The notes beneath the pieces were generated by a model. The model was given only the letters and a program-made list of their open reading frames with translations, searched no databases and was not told the DNA's origin. Below, piece by piece: positions 19,247 through 26,672 of a stretch of 51,150 nt of DNA; the stretch's first letter is position 1, and each line of letters starts with the position of its first letter. The position numbers were made by a program, and so were the translations under genes. This stretch comes from a virus. The stretch spans positions 1-51,150 of IMG/VR virus record IMGVR_UViG_3300010354_016385; one strand, given 5' to 3'.

Positions 19247-19264
19247 GTGACGCAGCGATACAAT
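19244..19264 (+). promoter_or_regulatory. Shared upstream motif TAGGTGAC-N7-TACAAT (copy 1)
   Basis: TAGGTGAC, seven bases, then TACAAT. The same arrangement occurs at 37303-37323. TACAAT resembles a -10 box and ends only seven bases before the gmd ATG at 19272, so a transcript would start at or next to the ATG (leaderless). The TAG is also the stop of the preceding gene. Confidence 0.5.
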
Positions 19265-19271
19265 GGGCGGC

Positions 19272-20252
19272 ATGAAAACCGCCCTCATCACCGGCATCAC
19301 AGGCCAGGACGGCTCGTACCTCGCCGAGTTCCTGCTCGACAAGGGCTACGACGTCCACGGCGTCGTCAGGAGGTCGTCGTCGTTCACGACAGACCGTATC
19401 GAGCACATCTTCGACCGCGTCACGACGCACTACGGCGACGTCACCGACGGCGGCTCGATGGCTCGGCTCGTCCGCGAAATCGAGCCGGACGAAATCTACA
19501 ACCTCGCGGCGCAGAGCCACGTCCGAGTCTCGTTCGACCAGCCGAAGTACACGGCCGACGCCACCGGCATCGGCGCCCTCAATATGCTTGAAGCGGCCCG
19601 CGCGGTGCCGTCCTGCCGCTTCTACCAAGCGTCGTCGTCGGAGATGTACGGCGACGTCGTCGAGTCGCCGCAGACGGAGGCCACGCCGTTTCGGCCGCGG
19701 TCACCCTACGGCGTCGCCAAGTGCTACGCCCACTGGATCACGGTGAACTACCGGGAGTCCTACGGCCTGCACGCCTCCTGCGGCATCCTCTTCAACCACG
19801 AGAGCCCGCGGCGTGGCGAGACCTTCGTGACCAGGAAGATCACGCGGGCCATCGGCCGCATCAAACACGGCCTCCAGGACAAACTCTACCTCGGCAACCT
19901 CGCCGCCATGCGTGACTGGGGGTACGCCGGCGACTACGTCGAGGCCATGTGGCTCATGCTCCAGCAGGACGAGCCGGACGACTACGTCATCGCCACGGGG
20001 CAGACCTGGAGCGTGGACGAGTTCTGCCGCGACGCATTCGCCCACGCCGGCCTCGACCACCGCGACCACGTCGAACTCGACCCGCGGTACTTCCGGCCGG
20101 CGGAGGTCGATCTGCTCCTCGGCGACGCCTCGAAGGCTCGTCGCGTCCTCGGCTGGGAGCCTCGCGTCGGCTACGGCGATCTCGTGACGATGATGGTCGA
20201 CGCCGACCTCGAACTGGCAAGGCAAGAATATGTCGTCCAGCAGTCTCGGTAA
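19272..20252 (+). CDS. gmd: GDP-mannose 4,6-dehydratase
   Basis: 326 residues from ATG 19272; an ATG at 19263 would add MGG. It catalyses GDP-D-mannose to GDP-4-keto-6-deoxy-D-mannose. Visible signatures: [23 protein letters not shown] with the NADP-binding Gly motif, [22 protein letters not shown] with the Tyr-x3-Lys pair, [20 protein letters not shown] and [14 protein letters not shown]. All are characteristic of Gmd, so confidence is high. It overlaps fcl by 23 bases and supplies both the fucose and, potentially, perosamine branches. Confidence 0.93.
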   Translation: MKTALITGITGQDGSYLAEFLLDKGYDVHGVVRRSSSFTTDRIEHIFDRVTTHYGDVTDGGSMARLVREIEPDEIYNLAAQSHVRVSFDQPKYTADATGIGALNMLEAARAVPSCRFYQASSSEMYGDVVESPQTEATPFRPRSPYGVAKCYAHWITVNYRESYGLHASCGILFNHESPRRGETFVTRKITRAIGRIKHGLQDKLYLGNLAAMRDWGYAGDYVEAMWLMLQQDEPDDYVIATGQTWSVDEFCRDAFAHAGLDHRDHVELDPRYFRPAEVDLLLGDASKARRVLGWEPRVGYGDLVTMMVDADLELARQEYVVQQSR

Positions 20253-21150
20253 GACGATCGTCACCGGAGGCGCCGGCTTCCTTGGATCGGCGGTCTGCAA
20301 GCGTCTGGCGGACGCCGGCGTCGAGCACGCCGTGCCGCGGCGGGCACACTACGACCTCACCTGCCCAACGACGACCTCGGCGCTCTACCGCAGCGTCAAG
20401 CCGGAGACGGTGATCCACCTCGCGGCCGAGGTCGGCGGCATCGGCGCCAACAGGGAGAATCCAGGCCGCTACGCCTGGGCGAACCTCGCCATGGGCGTCA
20501 ACGTGATCGAGCAGGCTCGTGCTCACGGCGTGCGCAAAGTCGTCTTCGTCGGCACCGTCTGCTCGTACCCGTTGTCGCCGCCCGTGCCGTTCTCAGAATC
20601 CAGCCTCTGGGACGGCTACCCAGAAGCGACGAACGCGCCGTATGGGATCGCGAAGAAGGCCATCGGCGAGATGCTGATGGGCTACCATCGGCAGTACGGC
20701 CTTGCCGGCGCCTACGTGATCCCAACGAACCTGTACGGACCTCGGGACAACTTCGACCCGTCGTCGAGCCACGTCATCCCGGCCCTGATCCGCAAGTTCG
20801 CTGAGGCCGGCGACACGCCGGTGTGTGTCTGGGGCACTGGCTCGGCGTCACGAGAGTTTCTCTACGTCGAGGACGCAGCCGAAGCGATCGTCTTGGCGGC
20901 CGAACGCATCGACGACCCGTCGCCCATCAACCTCGGCGGCTGCGGCGAGATCACGATCAAGGCGCTCGCTGAGAAGATCGCCGGCGTCGTCGGCCACACG
21001 GCCGGGATCGCCTGGGACGCCTCGAAGCCGGACGGCCAGCCGCGCCGATGCGTAGACTCGACGCGGGCCAAGGAACTGCTCGGCTGGGCGGCACGAACAG
21101 ACTTTGACGAGGGGCTCAGGAAAACGGTGGAGTGGTGGAGGGGGCGGTGA
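20230..21150 (+). CDS. fcl: GDP-L-fucose synthase (epimerase/reductase)
   Basis: 306 residues. It converts GDP-4-keto-6-deoxymannose to GDP-L-fucose. [12 protein letters not shown] is the NADP site; [17 protein letters not shown] is a Fcl/WcaG signature; [18 protein letters not shown] keeps the active-site Cys; [14 protein letters not shown] carries the Tyr-Lys pair; [13 protein letters not shown] keeps the conserved His. It lies directly after gmd in the same transcript. A related 4-keto sugar reductase is a less likely alternative. Confidence 0.9.
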   Translation: MSSSSLGKTIVTGGAGFLGSAVCKRLADAGVEHAVPRRAHYDLTCPTTTSALYRSVKPETVIHLAAEVGGIGANRENPGRYAWANLAMGVNVIEQARAHGVRKVVFVGTVCSYPLSPPVPFSESSLWDGYPEATNAPYGIAKKAIGEMLMGYHRQYGLAGAYVIPTNLYGPRDNFDPSSSHVIPALIRKFAEAGDTPVCVWGTGSASREFLYVEDAAEAIVLAAERIDDPSPINLGGCGEITIKALAEKIAGVVGHTAGIAWDASKPDGQPRRCVDSTRAKELLGWAARTDFDEGLRKTVEWWRGR

Positions 21151-21162
21151 CGGCCGGCTTCT

Positions 21163-21236
21163 GCGCCGCAGCGTCTTATCACGCACTGCCATGCGTTTCG
21201 CGGCGACGCGGCGCGAATCTTGGGGCGCTGCGGCGC
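21163..21236. other. 11-bp inverted repeat between convergent units
   Basis: GCGCCGCAGCG at 21163-21173 and its exact reverse complement at 21226-21236 flank about 52 bases between the end of fcl (+) and the end of the minus-strand gene at 21266. There is no T run on either side, so it is at most a weak or Rho-assisted terminator; a recombination or structural role is possible. Confidence 0.35.
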
Positions 21237-21265
21237 GTTATCAAGAACGCGAGAAATACTGGTTC

Positions 21266-21607
21266 TCAAGCCTCGCCCGCTGCGTCCATCAGCGACCGGG
21301 CCATCCGCTCAACCTCGTCCCCGCGAAACACGGCGAACAGTTGCGAGTCATCGAAGCAGCCGTCGCGCTGCCAGCAGTCAGTGTCGATTGGCACATCAAC
21401 CGCGCTGCTCTCGGCTGCGGTCAACAGGTCGCACAACTCGCCGCTAGATTTGGCGTCAACGTCCCACAACGGCCTGTAGAAAAAATCGCGGCTAGACGGC
21501 GTGCTGTCTCCCTTGACGCACAAGTCGCCAAAGATTTGCGGCCTGTATTTAGCGAACACCGCGCCGGGTGGCAGCAACAGGAACTCGTCAAGCCCTACGA
21601 TTCGCAT
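21266..21607 (-). CDS. Conserved phage protein, unknown function
   Basis: 113 residues. It starts MRIVGLDEFLLLPPGAVFAKYRPQIFGDLCVKGDS and continues to DFFYRPLW and SSGELCDLL, a compact soluble sequence of a type often seen in phage accessory regions. It overlaps the end of the DUF551-like gene and is the last gene of the integrase unit. Function unknown. Confidence 0.6.
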   Translation of the reverse strand: MRIVGLDEFLLLPPGAVFAKYRPQIFGDLCVKGDSTPSSRDFFYRPLWDVDAKSSGELCDLLTAAESSAVDVPIDTDCWQRDGCFDDSQLFAVFRGDEVERMARSLMDAAGEA

Positions 21608-21921
21608 TCGAGAACCAGCACATGCAGCGGACTCGCGATTCCGTCTGCGGGTGCAGTGTCGTCAGCGGTCGCGAGCCGCTGATCCTGCGTGTTTGCTGGC
21701 TTCTCAAGGTCCAGCGGCGGCGCAGGCAGAGGCGTCCAGTGTGTCACCTCTAGCGGGTAATCTGGGTAGCCCCTCCAGTGATGCGACACCGCTGCCGCCC
21801 CGTCTTTGTATTCCGTCACCGTCATCACGCGGCCAAACTGCAACTCGCGCTGCTTGGTTCTGCACACAACAGTTCCGCCGTGATCCGGCAGTCTCGCAGT
21901 CACGCTGATCCACTCGCTCAT
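21595..21921 (-). CDS. DUF551-like protein
   Basis: About 108 residues. The ATG shares its A with the integrase stop (TGATG), so it is coupled to the integrase; a GTG one codon upstream is an alternative. WISVTARLPDHGGTVVC at the start and VTHWTPLPAPPLD in the middle are the two signature parts of DUF551, a family common in phages with no known function. The C-terminal 40 residues are extra. Confidence 0.7.
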   Translation of the reverse strand: MSEWISVTARLPDHGGTVVCRTKQRELQFGRVMTVTEYKDGAAAVSHHWRGYPDYPLEVTHWTPLPAPPLDLEKPANTQDQRLATADDTAPADGIASPLHVLVLECES

Positions 21922-22787
21922 CACCCCACCTCAGTCAGCCTCGGGATCACGCTCGACGCGGCGACGCCGCTGACGATCCTCGGATCAAGGTACTTCCGAG
22001 TCGTCGCCGGGTCGGCGTGGTCGAGCAGCGTCTGGGCAGACCCGCCGGCCGCGGCGTAGTAGGACGCCGTCGTCCGGCGAATCCGGTGGAATTTGTCCCG
22101 CCGGCCGTGCGGCAGGCCGGCTCTCCGGAGGATGATCCCCAGGCGCCCCCAGAGGTACGAGCGGGTGCGAGGCCACGGGAAAACGAGGTCGTCAGGCCCG
22201 CGGTTGCCTCGGATCGCCTCTAGAGCAGCCTGAGTGTCCTCGCCGATCTCGCGGATCACGTCGCGTCGACCGCCTTTTCTGCTCTCCGCGACGAAGAGGA
22301 CGTGTCGCCCCTGCACGTCGCGCCAGTGCAGGCTCACGAGAGCGGTGCATCGCTCGGCCGTGTCGTAGGCGACCATCAGGAGAGCCTGCCACCACAGGCC
22401 GCCAGGGATGCCGCCGATCGTCGTCTGCTCCTTACCAGCAGCGTCAAGGAGCCTCTGCATCTCCGTCGAAAACCACGCCTGCGGCACACGCTCAGGCACC
22501 CTGATGGGGGGGTACTGCGGCCAGTGGTCGCAGAGTTTTCGTCTGGCGCTCCACTCGTGCAGCGCACGCAGTTGTGCCCGGTCCTTCGCAGCCGTCGCCA
22601 TGGCGCGCTCCTTCGCGCGGTGGCTCAGAAACCTCGCAACCTGCAACTCCGTCAGGTCGTCCAGCGTAGGCTCGTGACCTAGAAAGTCGCGAAAAGCGCG
22701 GATTGTGCAATCGTAGTTGTAGGCGCTCTTCTCCGAGAGCGACCGCAGGGGGGCGTATAGCCCGTTTAGAACGTCAGTCAAAAGCAT
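21921..22787 (-). CDS. int: Tyrosine recombinase (phage integrase)
   Basis: 288 residues. An N-terminal SAM-like DNA-binding half (LSEKSAYNYDCTIRAFRDFL) is followed by a catalytic half carrying the full set: Arg146 in TAERCTAL, Lys171, His234 and Arg237 in HRIRRTTAS, His257 in LLDHADPATTRKYLD and the nucleophile Tyr266. It would integrate or excise the phage genome, implying a temperate lifestyle now or recently. The first R box reads AERCTAL rather than the usual TGLR, which is a small departure. No attP core can be recognised by eye. Confidence 0.88.
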   Translation of the reverse strand: MLLTDVLNGLYAPLRSLSEKSAYNYDCTIRAFRDFLGHEPTLDDLTELQVARFLSHRAKERAMATAAKDRAQLRALHEWSARRKLCDHWPQYPPIRVPERVPQAWFSTEMQRLLDAAGKEQTTIGGIPGGLWWQALLMVAYDTAERCTALVSLHWRDVQGRHVLFVAESRKGGRRDVIREIGEDTQAALEAIRGNRGPDDLVFPWPRTRSYLWGRLGIILRRAGLPHGRRDKFHRIRRTTASYYAAAGGSAQTLLDHADPATTRKYLDPRIVSGVAASSVIPRLTEVG

Positions 22788-22793
22788 GGAGTG

Positions 22794-22813
22794 ACCCTCA
22801 AGCCGAAGGGTCG
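22794..22813 (-). other. Short hairpin between integrase and the upstream gene
   Basis: GACCCT and AGGGTC form a 6-bp inverted repeat with an 8-base loop, just after the stop of the gene at 22821 and before the integrase start. There is no T run downstream on the minus strand, so it is more likely an attenuator or RNA-stability hairpin than a full terminator. Confidence 0.3.
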
Positions 22814-22820
22814 CAAAAGA

Positions 22821-23036
22821 TCAGTTTTGTGCAAGTGTCCGTAGTCGAGGCAGGTCAAAAATCTGAATGTCCTCGATCCGGCTGTGCGGCCATTGCCGGC
22901 CAGATGCAGCCGCCCAGGCTGCGCGAGCCGCAACCGTCGCGGACTCGACAGAGTCACCGAAAACGGCAATCTCGTCGGCATCGATCACGTCCCCGTCGAC
23001 CCACGTCACCACAGCCAGCCAGCGTTTTTGCGGCAT
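22821..23036 (-). CDS. Small phage protein, unknown
   Basis: 71 residues with a strong GGAAGGAG ribosome site seven bases upstream. The sequence KRWLAVVTWVDGDVIDADEIAVFGDSVESATVAARAAW looks like a small alpha/beta fold. It is the first gene of the leftward integrase unit and is divergent from the HTH gene at 23196. Its promoter should lie in 23037-23195, but no clear -10/-35 pair is visible. Confidence 0.6.
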   Translation of the reverse strand: MPQKRWLAVVTWVDGDVIDADEIAVFGDSVESATVAARAAWAAASGRQWPHSRIEDIQIFDLPRLRTLAQN

Positions 23037-23195
23037 AACTCGGCTCCTTCCGGTTTTTGACTCGCCTCAACATTGGAGAGTAGCCGCCTCCACTGCACAG
23101 GTCAACGGGCAAGTTTTTGTCAGCCATTTGCCAGCGTTTTCTCGCCACGCCACAATCACTGCGGGCGGCAGGAGACTCTGCCGTTCACACCGGAT

Positions 23196-23783
23196 ATGGC
23201 GGCGAACAAGACCGGCACAAGACCAATGGCTATCAAAAGAGTCCCAATCGGAAAAGTCGTCGATCAAGCGGTCGGAAATCACGAAGCCGCAGGGATCATG
23301 GGCGTGCACCACTCGATCCCGCAGCGGATGCACGACAGGGGCTGGATCACGGGGAGAGAGACCAAGACGGCGGGCAACAGGCGGTACACGATCTACGACG
23401 GCGCCGACTGCGAAGCCAACTATCGCGAATATGAGGAAAAGGTCGACGCTAGGGGGGGCAAGAACGACCGCAGGCCACGCGCTTGGCTGCGAAATCGACC
23501 AACAGCGCTGCGCTTCCTGGCGATGGTCAAGACTCCGATAGCGTTCGACGACGCGATCGGCGTGTCTGAGGCCGCTGAAATTCTTGGCGTCCACCCTACC
23601 TTCGTCAGCCGACTCATCAAGTCCGGCCGAGTGGTCGGCAGGCTCACAATGGGCCGGCAGAGCAAGGCGTCTGGCGCTCGTGTGTGGCTCGTGTCGAGGA
23701 GGTCGTGCATCGCAAACGCAAAGTCTGTTCGTGCTGCGGAGGCGGACGGCACCAAAATAGGCCGCCGCAGAAAAAAGTCTTGA
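23196..23783 (+). CDS. Tandem HTH DNA-binding protein (excisionase/MerR-like)
   Basis: 195 residues from ATG 23196; ATG 23226 is an alternative and neither has a strong ribosome site. Two related winged-helix units: residues 28-75 (NHEAAGIMGVHHSIPQRM...GRETKTAGNRRYTIYD) and residues 117-170 (DDAIGVSEAAEILGVHPTFVSRLIKSGRV...RVWLV). The second is a clear excisionase-type HTH; the first is a diverged copy. The tail is very basic (GRRRKKS). It is divergent from the integrase unit and leads the replication genes, so it is a candidate directionality factor or lysogeny regulator. Confidence 0.7.
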   Translation: MAANKTGTRPMAIKRVPIGKVVDQAVGNHEAAGIMGVHHSIPQRMHDRGWITGRETKTAGNRRYTIYDGADCEANYREYEEKVDARGGKNDRRPRAWLRNRPTALRFLAMVKTPIAFDDAIGVSEAAEILGVHPTFVSRLIKSGRVVGRLTMGRQSKASGARVWLVSRRSCIANAKSVRAAEADGTKIGRRRKKS

Positions 23784-23809
23784 CGTGTCGCCTCGTTGCC
23801 GCCTACCAT
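23780..23809 (+). promoter_or_regulatory. Candidate sigma-70-type promoter for the SF2 helicase operon
   Basis: TTGACG (23780-23785), an 18-base spacer and TACCAT (23804-23809), 25 bases before the helicase ATG, which has a GAAGGAG ribosome site at 23821. The -35 overlaps the stop of the preceding gene. Confidence 0.45.
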
Positions 23810-23834
23810 GCCGCTCGATCGAAGGAGCACTGGC

Positions 23835-25238
23835 ATGGACGGCCTTTGGCAGCATCAGCGCGACGCGGTGGAGTGGAGCACCGGGCGAAAGTCGGTTCTG
23901 CTCCACCACGAGCCTGGGTGCGGAAAAACACGCACGACGCTCGAGATACTCCGCAGGCTCATGGAAGACGCTGCAGGCGATCAGCGCTTTCTGACGCTTG
24001 TCTGCTGCCCCAAGGCCGTCATTCCTGCGTGGTCGAAGCAGGTCGGCCTGTGGATGCCGGAACTGCGTGTCGTGTCACTGACCAAAGGCACGTCTCGCGA
24101 CAAAGCCAAGTGCCTGTTGGCGACATTGTCAGACAAGACGCCGACGCTCGTGGTCGTCAACTACGAGTCCGGATGGAGAATTCCAGAAATCGACAAAGTG
24201 TCTTGGTCTGCCGTGGTCTGGGACGAGGTGCACAAACTCAAGTCACCCAGCGGCTCCGCGAGCCGGTGGGCAGGAAGGCTCTGCAAGTCGCTGCCAGAGG
24301 CCACCAAGATAGGACTGTCCGGCACGCTGATTCCGCACTCGATCCTCGACGCCTACGGCGTGTACCGCAGCGTTGAGGCCCCTGAGTGCCCAACGTTCGG
24401 GCAGAGTTACACGAAGCACAAGTGGAAATACGCGGTGGTCGCGCCAGGGCAGAACTTCGTGATCGGCTTCAGGAACCTCGAGGAGGCACATCGCAAGATC
24501 GCGAGCACGACGCACCACGTCAAAAGCGCTGACGTGCTCGATCTGCCTCCGATTAGGTTCATTGACACTCCCTGCGAACTCTCGCCGCAGGAGGCAAAGA
24601 TTTATCGCGAGATCGAGCGAGAGTTCTGCGCGGTCGCGGAAGCGGGGACCGTCACGCCGAAAAACGCGCTCGAGCAACTGCTACGGATGCAACAGTCATG
24701 CGGAGGAGCGGTCAGGTACGATGGAGAGTCCGTCGCTCGCCCGATCGTCGAGCGCGGCGGGAAGGCGGACGTGCTGGCCGAGGCAATCGACGGATTCTCA
24801 TCGTCGGAGCGAATCGTCGTTTTCTGCCGCTTCACGAGCGACATCACGGCCGCTCGCGCTGTGTGCGAAGCGGCCGGACGGTCCGTAAGCGAGTTGAGTG
24901 GACGAATCAACGAGTTGTCGGCGTGGCAGCAAGGCGACACAACCGTACTTTTGGCGCAGATTCAGGCTGGGGGCATCGGCGTGGATATGTCGACTGCCTC
25001 GTCAGCCTTCTTCTTCTCGCTGGGTTTTTCCTTGTCGGACTATATCCAGGCAGTGGCGCGGCTCCACCGGCCGGGGCAGTCGAGTCCGACGACGATATGG
25101 CACCTGATCGCGACGATCGACGGACGCCAGACGGTTGACGGCCGCGTGTATGAGGCCCTGAGGGACAGAAAGGAAGTGCTTGATGCAATCATCGACGGCT
25201 ACGGAAAGCGCGGCGCCGCTCCAGTCGGCGCTGTCTGA
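23835..25238 (+). CDS. SF2 DEAD/SNF2-type helicase
   Basis: 467 residues from ATG 23835, eight bases after GAAGGAG. Motif I is LLHHEPGCGKTRTTLEI; motif II VVWDEVHKLKSP; motif III GLSGTLIP; motif V QAGGIGVDMSTAS; motif VI IQAVARLHRPGQSSPT. This is the SNF2-like helicase common in phage replication modules, acting as an ATP-dependent DNA translocase. The next genes are replication proteins in the same direction. Confidence 0.88.
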   Translation: MDGLWQHQRDAVEWSTGRKSVLLHHEPGCGKTRTTLEILRRLMEDAAGDQRFLTLVCCPKAVIPAWSKQVGLWMPELRVVSLTKGTSRDKAKCLLATLSDKTPTLVVVNYESGWRIPEIDKVSWSAVVWDEVHKLKSPSGSASRWAGRLCKSLPEATKIGLSGTLIPHSILDAYGVYRSVEAPECPTFGQSYTKHKWKYAVVAPGQNFVIGFRNLEEAHRKIASTTHHVKSADVLDLPPIRFIDTPCELSPQEAKIYREIEREFCAVAEAGTVTPKNALEQLLRMQQSCGGAVRYDGESVARPIVERGGKADVLAEAIDGFSSSERIVVFCRFTSDITAARAVCEAAGRSVSELSGRINELSAWQQGDTTVLLAQIQAGGIGVDMSTASSAFFFSLGFSLSDYIQAVARLHRPGQSSPTTIWHLIATIDGRQTVDGRVYEALRDRKEVLDAIIDGYGKRGAAPVGAV

Positions 25239-25632
25239 GATCGCTTCACTCGACAAGGCAATTGCAGAGTTGAATGCCTCTGTTGACGACATGAAGAAGC
25301 GCAGGGAGCGGCTCGAGGCGCTCGCGATCGAGGAAATCACTACTCAACGCTTGGACGGAGTCCGGGCGGCAGGGAGGAGTTGGAGGATCGAGTGGCAGCA
25401 CTCGTTCTCGGCGCCGGAGGCGCGGAAGGAGGCGGTGATGGATGCCGCCCGACGTGCGGGATTGCTGGATGCGGTCACGCAAGTGAACACGGCACGCCTC
25501 AAGGCGCTGCTGATCGAGCGGGGCAAAGAGGCTGGGATGGACCCCAGCCAGCCCTACTCGACTGGCACGGAGTTTGAGGGTTTGGTTGGCGAGTTTGTGG
25601 CTCCGAGGTTGCGTCACACGACGGTCGGGTGA
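25183..25632 (+). CDS. Coiled-coil replication-module protein (Gp157-like)
   Basis: 149 residues from ATG 25183, with AGGAAG six bases upstream inside the helicase end (56-base overlap). The N-terminal coiled coil SEIASLDKAIAELNASVDDMKKRRERLEAL is followed by a short beta part (AGRSWRIEWQHSF) and helices. The order and position beside helicase and prim-pol genes match siphovirus Gp157-like proteins, but sequence support is moderate. Confidence 0.6.
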   Translation: MQSSTATESAAPLQSALSEIASLDKAIAELNASVDDMKKRRERLEALAIEEITTQRLDGVRAAGRSWRIEWQHSFSAPEARKEAVMDAARRAGLLDAVTQVNTARLKALLIERGKEAGMDPSQPYSTGTEFEGLVGEFVAPRLRHTTVG

Positions 25633-25671
25633 CGCTGCATGTTCGGTTAGTAGGCGACATAGGAGGACTTT

Positions 25672-26448
25672 ATGTCCACTGCGATGACGACAGTTCAGAA
25701 CGTGCTCAGTTTTCCGGCGCTCCGGCCGGACTCGCGGCAGGCGAGGATCATCGAGGCCAACCTCGACGGAGAGCCGATGCGGGAGATGGACCTCGTGCGC
25801 GTGAAAACGCCGCTCGGCGGTTCCACAACGTGGACGATCGACAGCGACGGCAACAGTGAAGCGACCGACGAGATCGTCGGGCTGCTGGTGGCGATAGGCA
25901 AGCGCGGATACCTGTGGCCGTCCGAGGACCCGAGCGAACAGCGTCCGGTGCTCGAGAGCCGCGACCTGCTCGTGGCCCGCAGGCTGTCGGACGACCTCGG
26001 GACTTCAATCGACCCCAAGTCGCTCGAGAAGTACCGGATCGGCGATCGGACCTACGACTGGGTCGCGATCTCCACGTCTCCTGAGTTTGGGTACGGTGCG
26101 GCTCGCGGTGGCGCGAAGCGTGTCAAGGAGCAGAGGATTCTCGCGATCCTTCGTGACGGCGATACGTGGCCGCTGCTGGTGAGCGTCGGGCCAGGGTCGC
26201 TGCCGCTGTGGACGCCGTTTCAGAAGCGGATGAAGTGCTTCCACTACGAGGCAGTTGTCGGGCTTCGAGTCCAGAAGGCGAAGAATGCTGCTGGGTCTCC
26301 GTACTCGCAGATCGTGCCGCGGTTGGTCGGCGTGATCAGTGAGGAGGAGGGTGAGGTCGCTCGGCGGCTGTACACAGAGCCGCTGCAGAGGATGTTCTGC
26401 ACATTCAACGGAGCGGGCTCCGCCGTTCAGGACAGCGGAATCGACTGA
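25672..26448 (+). CDS. Replication-module protein, possible ssDNA-binding protein
   Basis: 258 residues with an AGGAGG ribosome site. Beta-rich with motifs VLSFPALRPDSRQARIIEANL, TTWTIDSDGNSEATDEIVGLLVAIGKRGYLW and WPLLVSVGPGSLPLWTPFQKRM. Phages with prim-pol modules often carry a protein of this type before the primase; an ssDNA-binding role is inferred from position and beta content only. It ends just before a strongly structured intergenic segment. Confidence 0.55.
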   Translation: MSTAMTTVQNVLSFPALRPDSRQARIIEANLDGEPMREMDLVRVKTPLGGSTTWTIDSDGNSEATDEIVGLLVAIGKRGYLWPSEDPSEQRPVLESRDLLVARRLSDDLGTSIDPKSLEKYRIGDRTYDWVAISTSPEFGYGAARGGAKRVKEQRILAILRDGDTWPLLVSVGPGSLPLWTPFQKRMKCFHYEAVVGLRVQKAKNAAGSPYSQIVPRLVGVISEEEGEVARRLYTEPLQRMFCTFNGAGSAVQDSGID

Positions 26449-26463
26449 TTGCCCAAGCGGGCT

Positions 26464-26590
26464 GCTGGGCCGGCAGCAAAACCTGTCGTCCGGCTGTCCG
26501 ACAGGCCGGCAGCCCAGTCCGCGGTGGCTTAGTAACCGCAGGTCAGTCGCCGGCGGGCCCTCTGGTTCATCCTCGCCACGACCCGCCGGC
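26464..26590 (+). other. Structured intergenic RNA region (several hairpins)
   Basis: In the 224-base gap before the prim-pol gene there are nested and consecutive inverted repeats: an outer CTGGGC...GCCCAG pair around an inner CCTGTCG/CGACAGG hairpin (26482-26505), GCGGT/ACCGC (26521-26539), and a perfect 9-bp GCCGGCGGG/CCCGCCGGC pair (26549-26590). No ORF fits. It may be a small RNA, a leader or a single-strand origin structure; nothing more can be said by eye. Confidence 0.5.
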
Positions 26591-26595
26591 GCATG

Positions 26596-26634
26596 CCCCG
26601 CCGCCCTCGCTGTGCTCGAGGGCGGCGGGGATTT
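26596..26634 (+). terminator. Rho-independent terminator
   Basis: A perfect 14-bp stem (CCCCGCCGCCCTCG / CGAGGGCGGCGGGG) with a 7-base loop, followed by ATTTT. It ends the helicase unit, so the prim-pol gene starting 38 bases later probably has its own control, or read-through is regulated. Confidence 0.85.
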
Positions 26635-26672
26635 TGATCAATCACCACTTTCATGGAACGAATGGAGGCGCC

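Noticed and set aside
23037-23195. Sigma-70 promoter in the divergent gap
   Set aside because: TTGACT is followed 17 bases later by GTAGCC, which is not a -10; it cannot be supported.
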